Shown here: positions 1-5,487 of the stretch, piece by piece | Layout: every line of letters starts with the position of its first letter | Numbering within the stretch: the first letter of the stretch is position 1 | Assembly: GCA_019237355.1 (NCBI GenBank) | Contig: JAFAHH010000756.1 | Coordinates: 1 to 5,983 of the forward strand | Length of the DNA: 5,983 nucleotides | From: Acetobacteraceae bacterium | GTDB lineage: Bacteria; Pseudomonadota; Alphaproteobacteria; Acetobacterales; Acetobacteraceae | Direction: 5' to 3' | The notes under the pieces: generated by a model | The model's input: only the letters and a program-made list of their open reading frames with translations | What the model was told of the DNA's origin: nothing | Database searches by the model: none | Made by a program: the position numbers and the translations under genes

Positions 1-421
1 CGGGAGCCCAGGACAGAGTCCACACATTTGTGCCATTAGGCTATCGGGAACTAGCAGCCTAATGCGACCGCGATAACCGTCAAGCCCCGCGGCGAGCGGG
101 TCAATCCGAGAGTCGGTTTTCCCACGCGCTGAAGCCGGGCGCTATGCATTTCATCGATGCGGCGCCGAAGCCTTTCCTCGTGCACTATTCTGGCCGGCAG
201 TCGAGTCATGTTTGATAAGTTAGCACAACTTTTGCCAGTGTCCCTCCATGTGCAGCGCGGATCGTTGAGATCCTCCCGGAGAAGTTGGCGCGAGTGGTCC
301 CCCTGCGTTGGTGAGCCGTGAGATCGTGCTCACGCTCATTGATTGCGAACGATCCGAAGTTCTTACCCCAATGCCTCTCGCCGATTGAGTGGTGAATGCG
401 AATGAAACCGATTGTCTGCAA
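1..421. other. Gene-poor left flank, no supported gene
   Basis: I see no gene here with a convincing ribosome binding site and protein-like translation. A plus-strand frame enters from the left edge and stops at 60-62 after 19 codons, ending in LGYRELAA; it could be the tail of a gene outside the window but is too short to judge. A 52-codon minus-strand frame (51-209, beginning MTRLPARIVHEERLRRRI) has an ATG but no Shine-Dalgarno. Two hairpins stand out. One is an 8-bp stem, CATTAGGC (34-41) with GCCTAATG (57-64). The other is CGTGAG (317-322) with CTCACG (329-334), extended by three pairs beyond a bulged C. The second lies about 90 bp beyond the aminotransferase stop but has no T-run, so it is not a classical terminator. 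The segment may be decayed coding DNA. Confidence 0.5.
51..209 (-). CDS. Possible 52-aa small ORF, doubtful
   Basis: This minus-strand frame runs from an ATG at 209 to a TAG at 51-53. The N-terminal half is rich in Arg and Glu and looks helical (EERLRRRIDEMHSARLQR). The C-terminus turns hydrophobic (VIAVALGC). There is no Shine-Dalgarno in front of the ATG, rare codons such as ATA and TTA occur, and I recognise no family. It lies downstream of the aminotransferase in the same orientation with about 210 bp between them. It is either a small unknown gene or chance open frame in decayed DNA; I favour the latter. Confidence 0.15.
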   Translation of the reverse strand: MTRLPARIVHEERLRRRIDEMHSARLQRVGKPTLGLTRSPRGLTVIAVALGC

Positions 422-1585
422 TCACGCCCACCCCGCCAGCCGCGCCGCAGCCTCCCGCATATCCGCCTCAGCACCACAATAGCTGAAGCGCACGAAGCGA
501 TTGCCCCGCGTGCGGTCGAAATCAACGCCCGGTGTCGCGGCGACTCCCGTCTCCTGCAGCATGCGTGCGCAGAAGGCCAGGCTATCGTTGGACCGTTCGG
601 TAATATCGGCATAGAGATAAAAGGCGCCCTCAGCCGGGCTGAGCCGCGGAAATCCCGCACCCGGCAAGGCCCCGAGCAAATAGTCCCGCGACCGCCGGTA
701 CGCCGCAACATTGGCCTGCAGTTCGGCATGACAATCGAACGCCGCGGTGGCGGCAAGCTGGGAAATATGCGGCGGGCTGATGAAGAAGTTCTGCGCCAGG
801 CATTCAGCCGGACGCAAAAGGTCTTCAGGCAGAACCATCCAGCCGATCCGCCATCCTGTCATGCTGAAATATTTGGAAAAGCTATTGATCACGACTGCAT
901 GCTCACTGCAAGCCGCAGCGGTCGCGACGGTGCTATCGTAATTAAGGCCGTGGTAAATTTCATCGCTAATCATCCGGACCCCAGCCGCCTCGCACCAACG
1001 GGCAAGCTGCGACAGCTCGTCCGGATGCAGCATCGTGCCTGCGGGATTGCAGGGGCTGGCGGCAATGAGCCCGGCGGGTAACGGATCGAGCCGCTCGAGC
1101 ATCCCGACCGTCGGCTGAAACCGGGTCGCCGCCGTCGCCTCCATGATCACTGGTTCGAGCCCGAGTGCCACAAGGATGTTCACATAAGGCGGATAGAACG
1201 GGGCCGCGAGCGCCACCCGGTCGCCGGGATCGAATGCAGCCAGGAAAGCTAGGGGGAAAGCGCCCGAGGCGCCGGTAGTGGCGGCAATGCGCGAGACGGG
1301 CACCTCGACCCCGTACCAGTCCCGGTAATGTCGCGCGATCCGCTGCCGCAAGCTGGGCAGCCCGAGCGCTTCCGTGTACCCGAGTGAGCCGCCCTGTTCC
1401 AGAGCCTTACGCGCTGCTGCGATCGCCCCGGCCGGAGCGCCAGTTCCGGGCTGACCCACCTCCATATGCACCACCCCCGGCGCACCCGGCGGCAATGCCG
1501 CCTGCCGGGCATTTGCGGCCGCAATTACGTCCATCGCGAGGAAAGGGGGTGCCGCCAGCGCTGCGCGGCCAACCTTAAGCACCAT
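422..1585 (-). CDS. Class I/II PLP-dependent aminotransferase
   Basis: This is a cytoplasmic fold-type I aminotransferase of 387 aa, the usual length for the family. It exchanges an amino group between an amino acid and a 2-oxo acid; the substrate cannot be told from sequence. Visible hallmarks are a glycine-rich cofactor segment (TTGASGAF, 103-110), N180 in SPCNPAGT, D208 and Y211 in SDEIYHG, the Schiff-base lysine K238 in SFSKYFSMTGWRIGW with R246 behind it, and R366 in RFVRFSYCG, expected to hold the substrate carboxylate. The frame stays open upstream to 1672, but the ATG at 1585 is preferred. It shares its A with the TGA of the upstream GGT-like gene (TGATG), has AGGGGG at 1592-1597 with a 6-nt spacer, and the protein then begins just before the family's N-terminal segment. 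Coupled translation with the GGT-like lipoprotein is likely. The linkage suggests amino-acid or glutathione-derived nitrogen metabolism, which is inference only. Confidence 0.95.
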   Translation of the reverse strand: MVLKVGRAALAAPPFLAMDVIAAANARQAALPPGAPGVVHMEVGQPGTGAPAGAIAAARKALEQGGSLGYTEALGLPSLRQRIARHYRDWYGVEVPVSRIAATTGASGAFPLAFLAAFDPGDRVALAAPFYPPYVNILVALGLEPVIMEATAATRFQPTVGMLERLDPLPAGLIAASPCNPAGTMLHPDELSQLARWCEAAGVRMISDEIYHGLNYDSTVATAAACSEHAVVINSFSKYFSMTGWRIGWMVLPEDLLRPAECLAQNFFISPPHISQLAATAAFDCHAELQANVAAYRRSRDYLLGALPGAGFPRLSPAEGAFYLYADITERSNDSLAFCARMLQETGVAATPGVDFDRTRGNRFVRFSYCGAEADMREAAARLAGWA

Positions 1586-2967
1586 CACTCGCCCCCTATT
1601 GCGAGCCCGGCCCCGCGCGGGTCCGTCGCCCAGAAGCAGGAACCCGGCGATCCGGGCAAATACCGGCTGCAAGCAATCACGTTGGCGCGGCCGGGTTCGG
1701 GCACGGGGCTTGGCATCGGCCCATTCGTTCGTAGCGCATTGAGCATCGCGTAAGCGGCCGCCAAAGCGGCGCCCTCCTGGCCCGATCCGCCCGTCTCAGC
1801 GCGGAAGGCGTGAATATTTTCATTCCACGCCAGGGCCGTGGACAGGAGCGGTAACGGCGAGGTACGGGGGGAAGCAGCGAGCAGGATCCCGAGGCCTGGC
1901 AGGATTCGGCCGGTGCCGAATAAATTATCCATGGTGAGCGCGCAGGCAACCGCCTGACCATCGCGGTCGAGGACCAGGAAGGTCGATGAGGCTGGCAGCG
2001 GGGGCAGCGATGGGACGCCTCGGAGACTGGCGGCTGCTGCGAGGGCGGCGGCATTGGCCTCTCCTACCGCACTCGGCTCGCGCTGGAGCACCTGAAGAGC
2101 CGCGGCCGCAGCCGGCCCGCCATCGGCGGGCGCTGGAGGAAAGGACACGTTGTCGCGGCCCACGCCTATCGTGACGGGCGGAGCCACACGCGGCAATTCA
2201 TTGCGCAAATCGGCGATAGTGATCGGGCCTCCTGCAATCTGGGAGGCCTGCTCGATACGGCGGGCGAGGGCACCTTGGTAGAAATCGCCGACCCCAGCGA
2301 CCCGGATTTGCGCCAAGGTGGAGCCGAGGTCGGGCTGCACCAGGTCCGCGCCTTCGGTCAGCGGCGCTCCGTTAGGCGCGAAAACTTGGCGCGCGCTCGG
2401 GTCTTGCAAAAGGGGTGCGGCAACGACCTGAAAATCGCGGACCAGCGCGCGTGAGGCAGGGACGCCGAAGCGCGCGAGTTGCTCCGCTGGCGAAATGAGC
2501 GTCTCGAACGGACGCCGCCCATACCGTGCGTGCAACGCGAATAGGCCACGCGCCACCATAGGGATGGCCGCGGGGCGATCGCCACCGGCGCCCGAGGTCG
2601 CCCCCGGAAGGAATAACACCGCTTCGGGCAAGCCCTTGTTGACGCTATCGCTGGCCGGGTTGTAGGCGAGACATGCTCCGCCGCCACCCAAACCGGCTCG
2701 CGAAGGGAGGGTGACACCCAGCGCAAACCCAATGGCGACGGCGGCATCCGCAGCATCACCCCCGCGCGATAGCATAGCACGTCCTATCAAGGCCGCGCGG
2801 GGCTCGTCGGCAACCACGCCGCCCAGAAAACCAGTGACGTGGCCGGGTTCGCCCTCCGTGGGACCCCCGCCGAAAAAGAAATTCCCGACCGAGCGGAACG
2901 GCCCGCATGATGCGAGGGCCAGCGCCAAAGCGCATGCACAAGGCCGCAGCCATCCGGACCGCTTCAC
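1585..2967 (-). CDS. Gamma-glutamyltranspeptidase-like lipoprotein
   Basis: This 460-aa protein has the GGT fold (Ntn hydrolase family) but is shorter than the E. coli enzyme of about 580 aa. A signal peptide ends in the lipobox LASC with C21 as the lipidated residue, so it should be a membrane-anchored periplasmic protein. GGT landmarks are SRGGDAADAAVAIGFALGV (67-85), the glycine loop GLGGGG (92-97), the strand STFLVLDRDG (328-337) leading into LTMDNLFGTG (344-353), GLGILLA (358-364), ETGGSG (391-396) and a C-terminal ATDPRGAGLA (447-456). In classical GGT the precursor cuts itself before a Thr in a TTH motif. By alignment with the conserved Asp (D334 here) that position is S327, and the His is T329. 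The Arg of the classical DFREMAP motif that binds the gamma-glutamyl carboxylate is not evident (VLFLPG, 117-122). It is either a divergent hydrolase with a Ser nucleophile or an inactive relative. The start is GTG at 2967, chosen because it gives a complete signal peptide; GAGGG lies about 11 nt upstream. It is first in an operon with the aminotransferase. Confidence 0.9.
   Translation of the reverse strand: MKRSGWLRPCACALALALASCGPFRSVGNFFFGGGPTEGEPGHVTGFLGGVVADEPRAALIGRAMLSRGGDAADAAVAIGFALGVTLPSRAGLGGGGACLAYNPASDSVNKGLPEAVLFLPGATSGAGGDRPAAIPMVARGLFALHARYGRRPFETLISPAEQLARFGVPASRALVRDFQVVAAPLLQDPSARQVFAPNGAPLTEGADLVQPDLGSTLAQIRVAGVGDFYQGALARRIEQASQIAGGPITIADLRNELPRVAPPVTIGVGRDNVSFPPAPADGGPAAAAALQVLQREPSAVGEANAAALAAAASLRGVPSLPPLPASSTFLVLDRDGQAVACALTMDNLFGTGRILPGLGILLAASPRTSPLPLLSTALAWNENIHAFRAETGGSGQEGAALAAAYAMLNALRTNGPMPSPVPEPGRANVIACSRYLPGSPGSCFWATDPRGAGLAIGGE
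1592..1597 (-). promoter_or_regulatory. Ribosome binding site of the aminotransferase gene
   Basis: AGGGGG on the minus strand lies 6 nt before the ATG at 1585, inside the last codons of the upstream gene. It decides the start in favour of 1585 over upstream in-frame codons and fits reinitiation or coupling at the TGATG overlap. Confidence 0.6.
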
Positions 2968-3000
2968 CTCCCCGCCATCCCTCTCTCAAGTCTCATTCGG

Positions 3001-3019
3001 GCGGCCGGCAAGAGGCCGC
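3001..3019. promoter_or_regulatory. Hairpin in divergent intergenic region
   Basis: GCGGCC (3001-3006) and GGCCGC (3014-3019) form a 6-bp inverted repeat around a 7-nt loop in the 122 bp between the divergent GGT-like and DsbA-like genes. It could be an operator or a leader hairpin of either transcript. No T-run follows on either strand, so it is not a terminator. In GC-rich DNA a 6-bp GC stem can arise by chance. Confidence 0.25.
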
Positions 3020-3052
3020 AACTGTGCTGATCGCGATTTCGTGCCATAAACG

Positions 3053-3064
3053 GGTTCCGGAACC
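3053..3064. promoter_or_regulatory. Perfect 12-bp palindrome, candidate operator
   Basis: GGTTCCGGAACC is a perfect palindrome 25 bp upstream of the GTG start of the DsbA-like gene, in the shared divergent promoter region. A weak -10-like CATAAA lies just upstream, around 3045-3050, so the palindrome would fall at or just after a transcription start on the plus strand. Perfect symmetry suggests a homodimeric regulator, but I cannot name one. No convincing -35 box is visible on either strand. Confidence 0.35.
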
Positions 3065-3077
3065 GCAGCAACGGGCA

Positions 3078-3083
3078 GGGAGG
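3078..3083 (+). promoter_or_regulatory. Ribosome binding site that sets the DsbA-like start
   Basis: GGGAGG lies 6 nt before the GTG at 3090. It chooses this start over in-frame codons reaching back to 2907, which would overlap the divergent gene antisense and push the signal peptide inside the protein. Confidence 0.75.
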
Positions 3084-3089
3084 TCGGAC

Positions 3090-3863
3090 GTGCACGCCAG
3101 GAGCAAGCAGGCAGCCTTGTTTCTCAGTTTACTCTCCTTGACCGGGGCTGGGCTTGCTCGGGCCGAGCAGTTTACGCCGGCGCAGCGGGAGGAAATCGTG
3201 CGCACCGTGCGGGACGCATTGAAGCAGGACCCTTCAATCTTGCGGGAAGCGTTGCTGGCGCTGCAGGCCGATGAGGCAGCAAAACGCGAAGCCGCCACTC
3301 ACGCCGCCATCGCCGCGCAGCATGCGGCGCTTGTATCACCTCAGGACCCGGTCGCGGGCAATCCGGACGGTGACGTGACGATTGTCGAGTTTTTCGATGT
3401 GCGCTGCCCGTATTGCCGCCGGCTAGAGCCGGACATGGCGCAGCTTCTCACGCAGGACCGTGGCGTGCGCCTGGTTTACAAGGATCTTCCGATCCTGGGG
3501 CCGGCGAGTATGCTGGGCGCCCGGGCCTTGATTGCGGCGCAGCTTCAAGGCGGGCCTGCGGCTTACGAGAAGCTGCGCACTGCGCTGATGCAATCGGGTC
3601 CAGACATAACAAAAGAAACGATCCGGGCAGAAGCGGTGCGTGCCGGGCTAGATTGGGATCGGCTGCAACGTGACATGGAGAACCCAGCCGTGCAGCAAAG
3701 GATCGATCAGAACCTGAAGCTTGCCCATAGCTTAGGGATTCAAGGGACGCCCGCCATGGTGATCGGCGGCGATCTCTTGCCGGGCGCCGTTGACGTTGCG
3801 GAGCTGCGTCAGCTTGTGGCCAAGGCGCGCACGCAACCTCACGCTTCCGGCGAAGTGCATTGA
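3090..3863 (+). CDS. Secreted DsbA-like thiol-disulfide oxidoreductase with ScsC-type N-terminus
   Basis: This 257-aa protein of the DsbA/Com1 thioredoxin-like class should act on cysteines of exported proteins in the periplasm. A signal peptide (residues 1-25) has Arg and Lys at 4 and 6, a leucine-rich core, and a likely cut after ARA. Residues about 27-82 are a charged, alanine-rich helical segment (FTPAQREEIVRTVRDALKQ and onward) of the kind at the N-terminus of ScsC-type proteins, where it serves as an oligomerisation stalk. The catalytic domain follows: strand DVTIVEFFDVR, the CPYC active site at 106-109, a helical insert at about 137-200, and the cis-proline loop GIQGTPAMVIGG with T220-P221. 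The fold is complete. The start is GTG, supported by GGGAGG at 3078-3083. The next gene begins 41 bp downstream and encodes an exported protein with four cysteines, a possible client. No DsbB or DsbD partner lies in the window, so oxidase or isomerase direction cannot be decided. Confidence 0.92.
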   Translation: MHARSKQAALFLSLLSLTGAGLARAEQFTPAQREEIVRTVRDALKQDPSILREALLALQADEAAKREAATHAAIAAQHAALVSPQDPVAGNPDGDVTIVEFFDVRCPYCRRLEPDMAQLLTQDRGVRLVYKDLPILGPASMLGARALIAAQLQGGPAAYEKLRTALMQSGPDITKETIRAEAVRAGLDWDRLQRDMENPAVQQRIDQNLKLAHSLGIQGTPAMVIGGDLLPGAVDVAELRQLVAKARTQPHASGEVH

Positions 3864-3893
3864 TGCAGCATCAGCGGGCCGAGTGCGGCTTAC

Positions 3894-3899
3894 AGGAGG
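3894..3899 (+). promoter_or_regulatory. Strong ribosome binding site
   Basis: AGGAGG lies 5 nt before the ATG at 3905. It sets the start of the four-cysteine protein; the frame is open back to a TTG at 3860 but those codons lack a binding site. Confidence 0.75.
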
Positions 3900-3904
3900 T
3901 GAGA

Positions 3905-4273
3905 ATGATCCGTGTAGCAGCCTGGCTCGCCATGGCCGCGGCAGTGGCTCCTCTTGCGGCGGCTCAAGCGGGCACGCCGCTCGATCTGTTGCAAAACCTC
4001 ACGCCGCCCCCATCGCCGATATGCCGAATACCCACCGTGGTCGATGTGATGGAGCAGGAGATGCGCGCCAATCCGTATTACTCCCACATCGATTCCAGCT
4101 TGACCCAGGAGTTGCCCACTCCGGATCCGACTCTCGTTCGGTGCTATGTTTGCCTAAGAGTCTTAATGTACGATACGGTCCAGTTTGGGAACTTCCCGAT
4201 TGCCCGGTGCGAGATGCGGTTTTTCAGGGTGCGGGCAATACAGCATGGGTTCCTTGTGGCTCCTGGGCCGTAA
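3905..4273 (+). CDS. Small exported four-cysteine protein, unknown function
   Basis: This 122-aa protein belongs to no family I recognise. A signal peptide of about 22 residues (MIRVAAWLAM, then an alanine-rich core ending AAAQA) predicts export to the periplasm or beyond. The mature part of about 100 residues has four cysteines: C40, a CYVC pair at 80-83, and C102. These could form two disulfides, or the CxxC could be redox-active or bind metal. A proline-rich stretch (TPPPSP, 33-38) comes first, and the C-terminus looks like alternating strands (RCEMRFFRVRAIQHGFLV). There are no transmembrane segments beyond the signal. The gene follows the DsbA-like gene by 41 bp in the same direction and probably shares its transcript; it may be a substrate or accessory of that enzyme. 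An inverted copy of the two-hairpin repeat begins directly after its TAA and may end or protect the message. Confidence 0.75.
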   Translation: MIRVAAWLAMAAAVAPLAAAQAGTPLDLLQNLTPPPSPICRIPTVVDVMEQEMRANPYYSHIDSSLTQELPTPDPTLVRCYVCLRVLMYDTVQFGNFPIARCEMRFFRVRAIQHGFLVAPGP

Positions 4274-4369
4274 AGCGGGGATGACTTCAGGCTGAAGCCA
4301 TCCCGCTAACGACTTCGGTCAGAGCGCCTTTCAGGCGTTCCACGATTCCGCCTCAAGTCATCGCGCTCT
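4274..4369 (-). repeat. Two-hairpin intergenic repeat, copy A (inverted)
   Basis: This is the most diverged copy and lies in opposite orientation to the other three. The palindromic right module (4274-4307) pairs AGCGGGGATGACTTC with GAAGCCATCCCGCT, with one bulge and one mismatch. The left module (4321-4369) is closed by AGAGCGC and GCGCTCT and has inner arms AGGCG and CGCCT. Read on the minus strand the left module begins AGAGCGCGATGACTTGAGGC, nearly the same as copies B, C and D. It starts at the base after the stop codon of the four-cysteine gene, a common site for REP-type elements, where it could stabilise the 3' end of the message. There is no T-run, so it is not a classical terminator. 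Confidence 0.7.
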
Positions 4370-4605
4370 TATGGATAGGCCACAGGTCTCCCGGGCTGAA
4401 TGGCGCTCGGCCACTACCGGGCAGCCTGGCACATCTGGGCCGAGAGGGTGGGCCACGGGCATGGGCAACGAGCTTCCCCAGCTCGGGCGATTGCGTGCGT
4501 ACATTCTCTGGCGGCATTCGCGCATGACCCTGATTGATTTGGTGCAGCGCAATAAGCCCCCCAAATATCGCCCCGAAATCATTCCCGGAAACCAATCGCA
4601 ACCGA

Positions 4606-4610
4606 AGAGG
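4606..4610 (+). promoter_or_regulatory. Ribosome binding site of the 97-aa exported protein
   Basis: AGAGG lies 6 nt before the ATG at 4617. It picks the start in an open frame that reaches back to 4371. The 246 bp between repeat copy A and this start show no convincing promoter. Confidence 0.55.
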
Positions 4611-4616
4611 TGCAAT

Positions 4617-4910
4617 ATGACCAACTTACGCAAAGCCGGCATGATCGCCGTATTGACGTGTGCGCTGGCTGCCCCCTTTGGGCCGGTCGCATACGCTGGC
4701 TCTGGAGGCTTCAGCCCGTATCCGTGGGAACAGCTTCCGACTACGCAGGAACTGCAGACGCCTGATTACTCCTTCTATGCGCCGGGTTCTCACCACCTAT
4801 TCGCGCAAGGAGTGACGCCGCATTGGCCACGCCTCGCGCCTCGTGAACAATCAGTGGCTCAAAATCAGGCCTGGCAAACCAGGGCGGCCGGCCAGTCCGG
4901 AAGTCAGTGA
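4617..4910 (+). CDS. Small exported protein, unknown function
   Basis: This 97-aa protein belongs to no family I recognise. A clear signal peptide spans residues 1-27: Arg and Lys near the N-terminus, a hydrophobic core (MIAVLTCALAAPF), and a cut after AYA. The mature part is about 70 residues, rich in Pro, Gln, Ser and aromatics (FSPYPWEQLP, DYSFYAPGSHHLF), with no cysteine and no membrane segment. It is probably a flexible periplasmic or secreted peptide. The upstream in-frame codons from 4371 are rejected because they would bury the signal peptide and begin at the edge of a repeat. The gene is isolated, with repeat copies on both sides at 4274-4369 and 4959-5094. It is either a lineage-specific gene or a late acquisition. 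Confidence 0.65.
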   Translation: MTNLRKAGMIAVLTCALAAPFGPVAYAGSGGFSPYPWEQLPTTQELQTPDYSFYAPGSHHLFAQGVTPHWPRLAPREQSVAQNQAWQTRAAGQSGSQ

Positions 4911-4958
4911 TCACACGCCGAAGCCCTTGTGCGCTCCCACGCTGATTGGAAGCGCAGT

Positions 4959-5094
4959 AGAGCGCGATGGCTTGAGGGGGTGTCGGGTGCCCAATTCGCA
5001 AGCGAATTGGGTCCCGATCGTCGGAAATCCTGAATCGCACTCTGGAAACCAAAACCTCAGAGCATGATGACTTCACAAGATGTCATCATGCTCT
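4959..5094 (+). repeat. Two-hairpin intergenic repeat, copy B (extended)
   Basis: The left module (4959-5043) is closed by AGAGCGCGAT and ATCGCACTCT. A spacer like that of copies C and D (GGAAACCAAAACCTC) follows, then the right hairpin (5059-5094), AGAGCATGATGACTTC with GATGTCATCATGCTCT around ACAA. The left module is 85 nt instead of about 50 because its tip carries an extra stem. CCCAATTCGC (4990-4999) and GCGAATTGGG (5002-5011) are perfectly complementary, and TCGGG (4983-4987) pairs with CCCGA (5013-5017) below them. It starts 48 bp after the stop of the 97-aa gene. Confidence 0.85.
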
Positions 5095-5108
5095 AGACTC
5101 TTGGTATT

Positions 5109-5138
5109 GCGCGGGATGACCTTGACTCATCCCGCTCT
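5109..5138. repeat. Solitary right-module hairpin of the repeat family
   Basis: GCGGGATGA (5111-5119) and TCATCCCGC (5127-5135) form a perfect 9-bp stem around a 7-nt loop, and the right side continues CTCTAG like the right modules of copies B and C. Stem sequence resembles the right module of copy A. It lies 16 bp after copy B and looks like a relic that has lost its left module. Confidence 0.6.
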
Positions 5139-5312
5139 AGCAACGGTTTCGGGCGGCGGACACCAGCCGCCTGGAGCGACTGCGCGCATTTAGACTGGCC
5201 GGCCTTTCCTCAATCTGACCTCATCAGCTGGCCGCCACCGCGCCGACCTCGGACAGAAGCGAGACCCGGCGATAGGAACCGAAGCTCCAAAAAGAGGTTG
5301 ACTCGCACCGGC
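5139..5312. other. Non-coding stretch between repeats
   Basis: No gene is visible. It holds one 6-bp hairpin, GGCGGC (5152-5157) with GCCGCC (5166-5171), and the 8-bp palindrome GGCCGGCC near 5200. No promoter, terminator T-run or reading frame longer than about 25 codons with a binding site was found. Confidence 0.5.
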
Positions 5313-5327
5313 CAGTCATTCCGCTCT
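5313..5327. repeat. Half hairpin relic abutting copy C
   Basis: AGTCATTCCGCTCT resembles the right arm of the repeat's right module (compare TCATCCCGCTCT at 5127-5138), but the matching left arm is missing. It directly touches copy C, as if copy C had inserted at, or recombined into, an older element. Confidence 0.4.
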
Positions 5328-5429
5328 AGAGCGCGATGGCTTGAGGCGGAATCGCCGGAAAGCCTGGATCGCACTCTAAAACCAAAAATGCCAGGGCATG
5401 ATGACTTCGACCTGAAGTCATCATGCCCT
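5328..5429 (+). repeat. Two-hairpin intergenic repeat, copy C
   Basis: The left module (5328-5377) is closed by AGAGCGCGAT and ATCGCACTCT, with inner pairs GGCTT/AAGCC and GGCG/CGCC. The spacer AAAACCAAAAATGCC is identical to that of copy D. The right hairpin pairs AGGGCATGATGACTTC (5393-5408) with GAAGTCATCATGCCCT (5414-5429) perfectly over 16 bp with a GACCT loop. Against copy D the third stem base is G instead of A and its partner is C instead of T, so pairing is kept by a double change. Confidence 0.9.
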
Positions 5430-5487
5430 AGCCGCCCGCCGCGTGGCCTGACAGTTGCTCGGGAGTGAGGTGCTCAATAGGCACCAT
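5428..5487 (-). pseudogene. Possible truncated gene start (19 codons) running into repeat copy C
   Basis: On the minus strand AAGGAAAGGA stands 7 nt before an ATG at 5487, as good a binding site as any in the window. The frame reads MVPIEHLTPEQLSGHAAGG and then stops at TAG, which belongs to the edge of repeat copy C. The peptide looks like the beginning of an ordinary soluble protein. Insertion of the repeat or deletion next to it could have removed the rest. Alternatively it is a leader peptide, or chance inside a structured RNA, because two of the 9-bp inverted-repeat arms overlap these codons. Confidence 0.3.

Noticed and set aside
34..64. Integron attC site
   Set aside because: The arms resemble the simple-site pattern but lack the GTTRRRY core (ATTAGGC here) and the extra-helical structure; there is no integrase or cassette.
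206..421. 71-codon minus-strand frame right after the aminotransferase
   Set aside because: It begins at TTG directly after the stop, has no binding site and no recognisable domain.
389..1081. 230-codon plus-strand open frame
   Set aside because: It is antisense to the aminotransferase, whose catalytic motifs are intact; the frame is a by-product of GC-rich third positions and has no binding site.
2358..2780. 140-codon minus-strand frame inside the GGT-like gene
   Set aside because: It is a shifted frame of the same strand as the GGT-like gene, Arg- and Pro-rich with no family features.
2907..3089. N-terminal extension of the DsbA-like frame
   Set aside because: It overlaps the divergent gene, lacks a binding site and would bury the signal peptide; the GTG at 3090 has GGGAGG 6 nt upstream.
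4274..4307. Intrinsic terminator after the four-cysteine gene
   Set aside because: The hairpin is placed correctly but no T-run follows; it belongs to the repeat family.
4371..4616. 82-codon upstream extension of the 97-aa exported protein
   Set aside because: It starts at the edge of a repeat copy, and the true signal peptide begins at the ATG at 4617, which has its own binding site.
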